Positions 62,797-64,000 of a stretch of 64,000 nt of DNA are shown piece by piece. The stretch comes from Shouchella oshimensis (GTDB lineage Bacteria > Bacillota > Bacilli > Bacillales > Bacillaceae_D): assembly GCF_002019765.1 (NCBI RefSeq), contig NZ_KV917380.1:3364576-3428575 (forward strand). The letters run 5' to 3'. How positions within the stretch are numbered: position 1 is the first letter of the stretch; each line of letters begins with the position of its first letter. The notes beneath the pieces are model-generated. The model worked only from the letters and a program-made list of their open reading frames with translations, was not told the DNA's origin and did no database searches. The position numbers and the translations under genes were made by a program.

Positions 62797-63501
62797 TTAT
62801 TCGCCATCGGTCTCATCTCCATTGCTACGAGTGCCGGAAAATCGAATCGACTTCACCCACTGTAGTGCAAACTGTTTTTCCTCTTCTAAATGAATCTCAC
62901 ATCCTTTAGCCTGTTTATTTACGCAACCCACATCGTACACAAATTCTATGACTTGGGGGGTTTGTTTGATAGAAACCTTATATCCAATTACAACATATTC
63001 ATTTGGAGCCACTTCTTTTATCCCGTACAATATTCTACTCTCTTCTTCTTCAACTTCATTCCATTCATCTTCAAAGTCCCATCTCCACCTTAAATTATCT
63101 AAGATGCGTTCAGGTTTTTTGGCATTTCCTCCATACTGGTATTGAAAATTTCCTGTATACTCTCGATTTTCATTTTTATTTTCATAGGAAATTCTAAGCT
63201 TTTCATAATGATCCCCATCCACACCAGAAGCATTGTCCATAAACACAGCCTCTTCTGGAAACCAAATCGTAAAGGCCTCAATTTTTGAACGCATTAAGTA
63301 AAACCCTTCCGCTACTGGCTCTGTCGACACCATCAGTTCACGAGAATGTTCGCTTTGAAACGCATCAATTTGCGGCAAATCTGTCGGATCCATTTCCGCT
63401 GGTGTTTTTTCTGTTTCTTCATCTGGTAAGCTATCCATTTGCCCACATCCTCCTACCAGCAAGGCAAGAACAACCACCAGCAATAGCTTGCTTTTATCCA
63501 T
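62797..63501 (-). CDS. lipoprotein, probable immunity protein, copy 3 (diverged)
   Basis: A 234-residue paralogue with the same signal and lipobox (LVGGC) and a nearly identical first 90 residues. From about residue 95 it diverges strongly (ISYENKNENREYTGNFQYQYGG) before converging again at the end (SIRFSGTRSNGDE). This pattern suggests a recombined or diversifying protein specific to a different lipase variant. Its start is about 50 bases from a CRISPR-repeat remnant and 85 bases from the -10 box of the second CRISPR leader, which may drive the module. Confidence 0.75.
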   Translation of the reverse strand: MDKSKLLLVVVLALLVGGCGQMDSLPDEETEKTPAEMDPTDLPQIDAFQSEHSRELMVSTEPVAEGFYLMRSKIEAFTIWFPEEAVFMDNASGVDGDHYEKLRISYENKNENREYTGNFQYQYGGNAKKPERILDNLRWRWDFEDEWNEVEEEESRILYGIKEVAPNEYVVIGYKVSIKQTPQVIEFVYDVGCVNKQAKGCEIHLEEEKQFALQWVKSIRFSGTRSNGDETDGE

Positions 63502-63534
63502 TCTGCTCGACTCCTTGAAAATCTTTTTTCTTAT

Positions 63535-63704
63535 CTGAATCCACGCACTTCTGAAAAAAAGCTAACGCCACCTTCATATCCCTAAATATTACCATATATT
63601 CATTTTCCAGAAAGGCTTTTCAAAATACCTATTACACATTGTTACATGTTGAGTCGAAAAAAATGGTGCAGGTCTCCTAGGCATGTTCGCTTCGGGCCCG
63701 CACC
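63535..63704 (-). promoter_or_regulatory. second, diverged CRISPR leader with repeat remnant
   Basis: This stretch repeats the leader at 58155: hairpin 63665-63704 followed by seven T, the TGTAACAATGTGTAAT block, and TGGTAATAT (63594-63586) with the same TTTAGGG after it. It ends in a partial CRISPR repeat, GAATCCACGCACTTC at 63537-63551. No spacers follow; the lipoprotein operon begins instead. The hairpin also acts as the mtnA terminator. Confidence 0.7.
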
Positions 63705-63754
63705 ATTTTCAGAGTGCTACGTATTTTTTTGCTTTTTCTTTTTTATACACCCTA

Positions 63755-64000
63755 TCAGGTCAATTGAAGGTGTTCGGCAAGGTTTTCTTTATATGCTGGT
63801 CGAACAATACCATGCTCTGTAATAATCGCGGTAATAAGAGCATTGTCTGTTACGTCAAAAGCTGGGTTGTATGTCTTTACAGCCGGTGGCGCCATCGGCT
63901 GTTCATACCAAGAGTCGGTTATCTCTTTACCTGAACGCTCTTCAATTTCAATGTCTGCTCCTGTTTGACAGCTCCAATCAATGGTGGATGTTGGTGCACA
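63755..64000 (-). CDS. mtnA: S-methyl-5-thioribose-1-phosphate isomerase, C-terminal fragment
   Basis: The last 81 residues of MtnA, running off the right edge. The motifs [21 protein letters not shown] and [26 protein letters not shown] are diagnostic of MtnA (eIF2B-like isomerase) in the methionine salvage pathway. It converts methylthioribose-1-phosphate to methylthioribulose-1-phosphate in the cytoplasm. Followed by the hairpin at 63665. Confidence 0.92.
   Translation of the reverse strand, partial: CAPTSTIDWSCQTGADIEIEERSGKEITDSWYEQPMAPPAVKTYNPAFDVTDNALITAIITEHGIVRPAYKENLAEHLQLT

Overview
The window is 64 kb of chromosome from a low-to-moderate GC Bacillota, most likely an alkaliphile-type Bacillaceae. 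This is inferred from strong AGGAGG ribosome binding sites, frequent TTG/GTG starts, Bacillus-type regulation (TPP riboswitch, Zur, Rex-like and DesKR systems, the sporulation checkpoint protein Sda) and Bacillus-type gene order. No rRNA, tRNA, intact transposon or prophage is visible.

Layout. 0-6.4 kb: housekeeping and accessory genes (SDR fragment, HIT protein, methyltransferase, cupin, a thiamine-salvage deformylase behind a TPP riboswitch, NADH oxidase behind Rex-like sites). 6.5-12 kb: a MutS2-like ATPase without a Smr domain, preceded by a leader with a 7-codon upstream ORF and an intrinsic terminator, then a VanRS-like two-component system and a D,D-carboxypeptidase. 12.7-18.4 kb: a divergent Zur-type zinc-starvation locus (ZinT-ZnuA-ZnuC-ZnuB and FolE2) in which ZinT and ZnuA share an unusual His-rich Ig-like module. 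18.6-27 kb: an eight-gene operon for uptake and ring opening of an unidentified N-heterocycle (barbiturase/cyanurate hydrolase family, deaminase-like amidohydrolase, ABC transporter, PucR regulator, amidase, FAH-family enzyme). 27-41 kb: GH16 glucanase, MFS efflux pump with TetR regulator, sulfate transporter cysPTWA-type operon and the cold-sensing DesR/DesK/desaturase locus. 41-57.7 kb: AlkC glycosylase, Sda, a small AT-rich island with a secreted protein, several ABC transporters with regulators, GNAT acetyltransferases, an amidohydrolase, a DnaA-box cluster, a YtrA-like ABC operon and three phosphotransferase/HAD genes.

57.7-63.7 kb is the most accessory part. A short orphan type I-C CRISPR array with no cas genes has its leader at 58.2 kb, and a second diverged copy of that leader lies at 63.6 kb. 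Between the two leaders sits a module of three tandem paralogous lipoproteins, a large protein with an N-terminal lipase-like GHS motif and a helical C-terminus, and a small helical protein. The order and architecture resemble the type VII secreted reverse-domain lipase TslA with its immunity lipoprotein TilA and helper TlaA. The window ends in the 3' end of mtnA.

Most interesting candidates: the leader-controlled MutS2-like gene at 6.5-8.8 kb (possible translation-stress-inducible ribosome rescue or resistance factor), the TslA-like module placed directly behind a CRISPR leader, the DnaA-box cluster at 50.84-50.96 kb, and the N-heterocycle operon.
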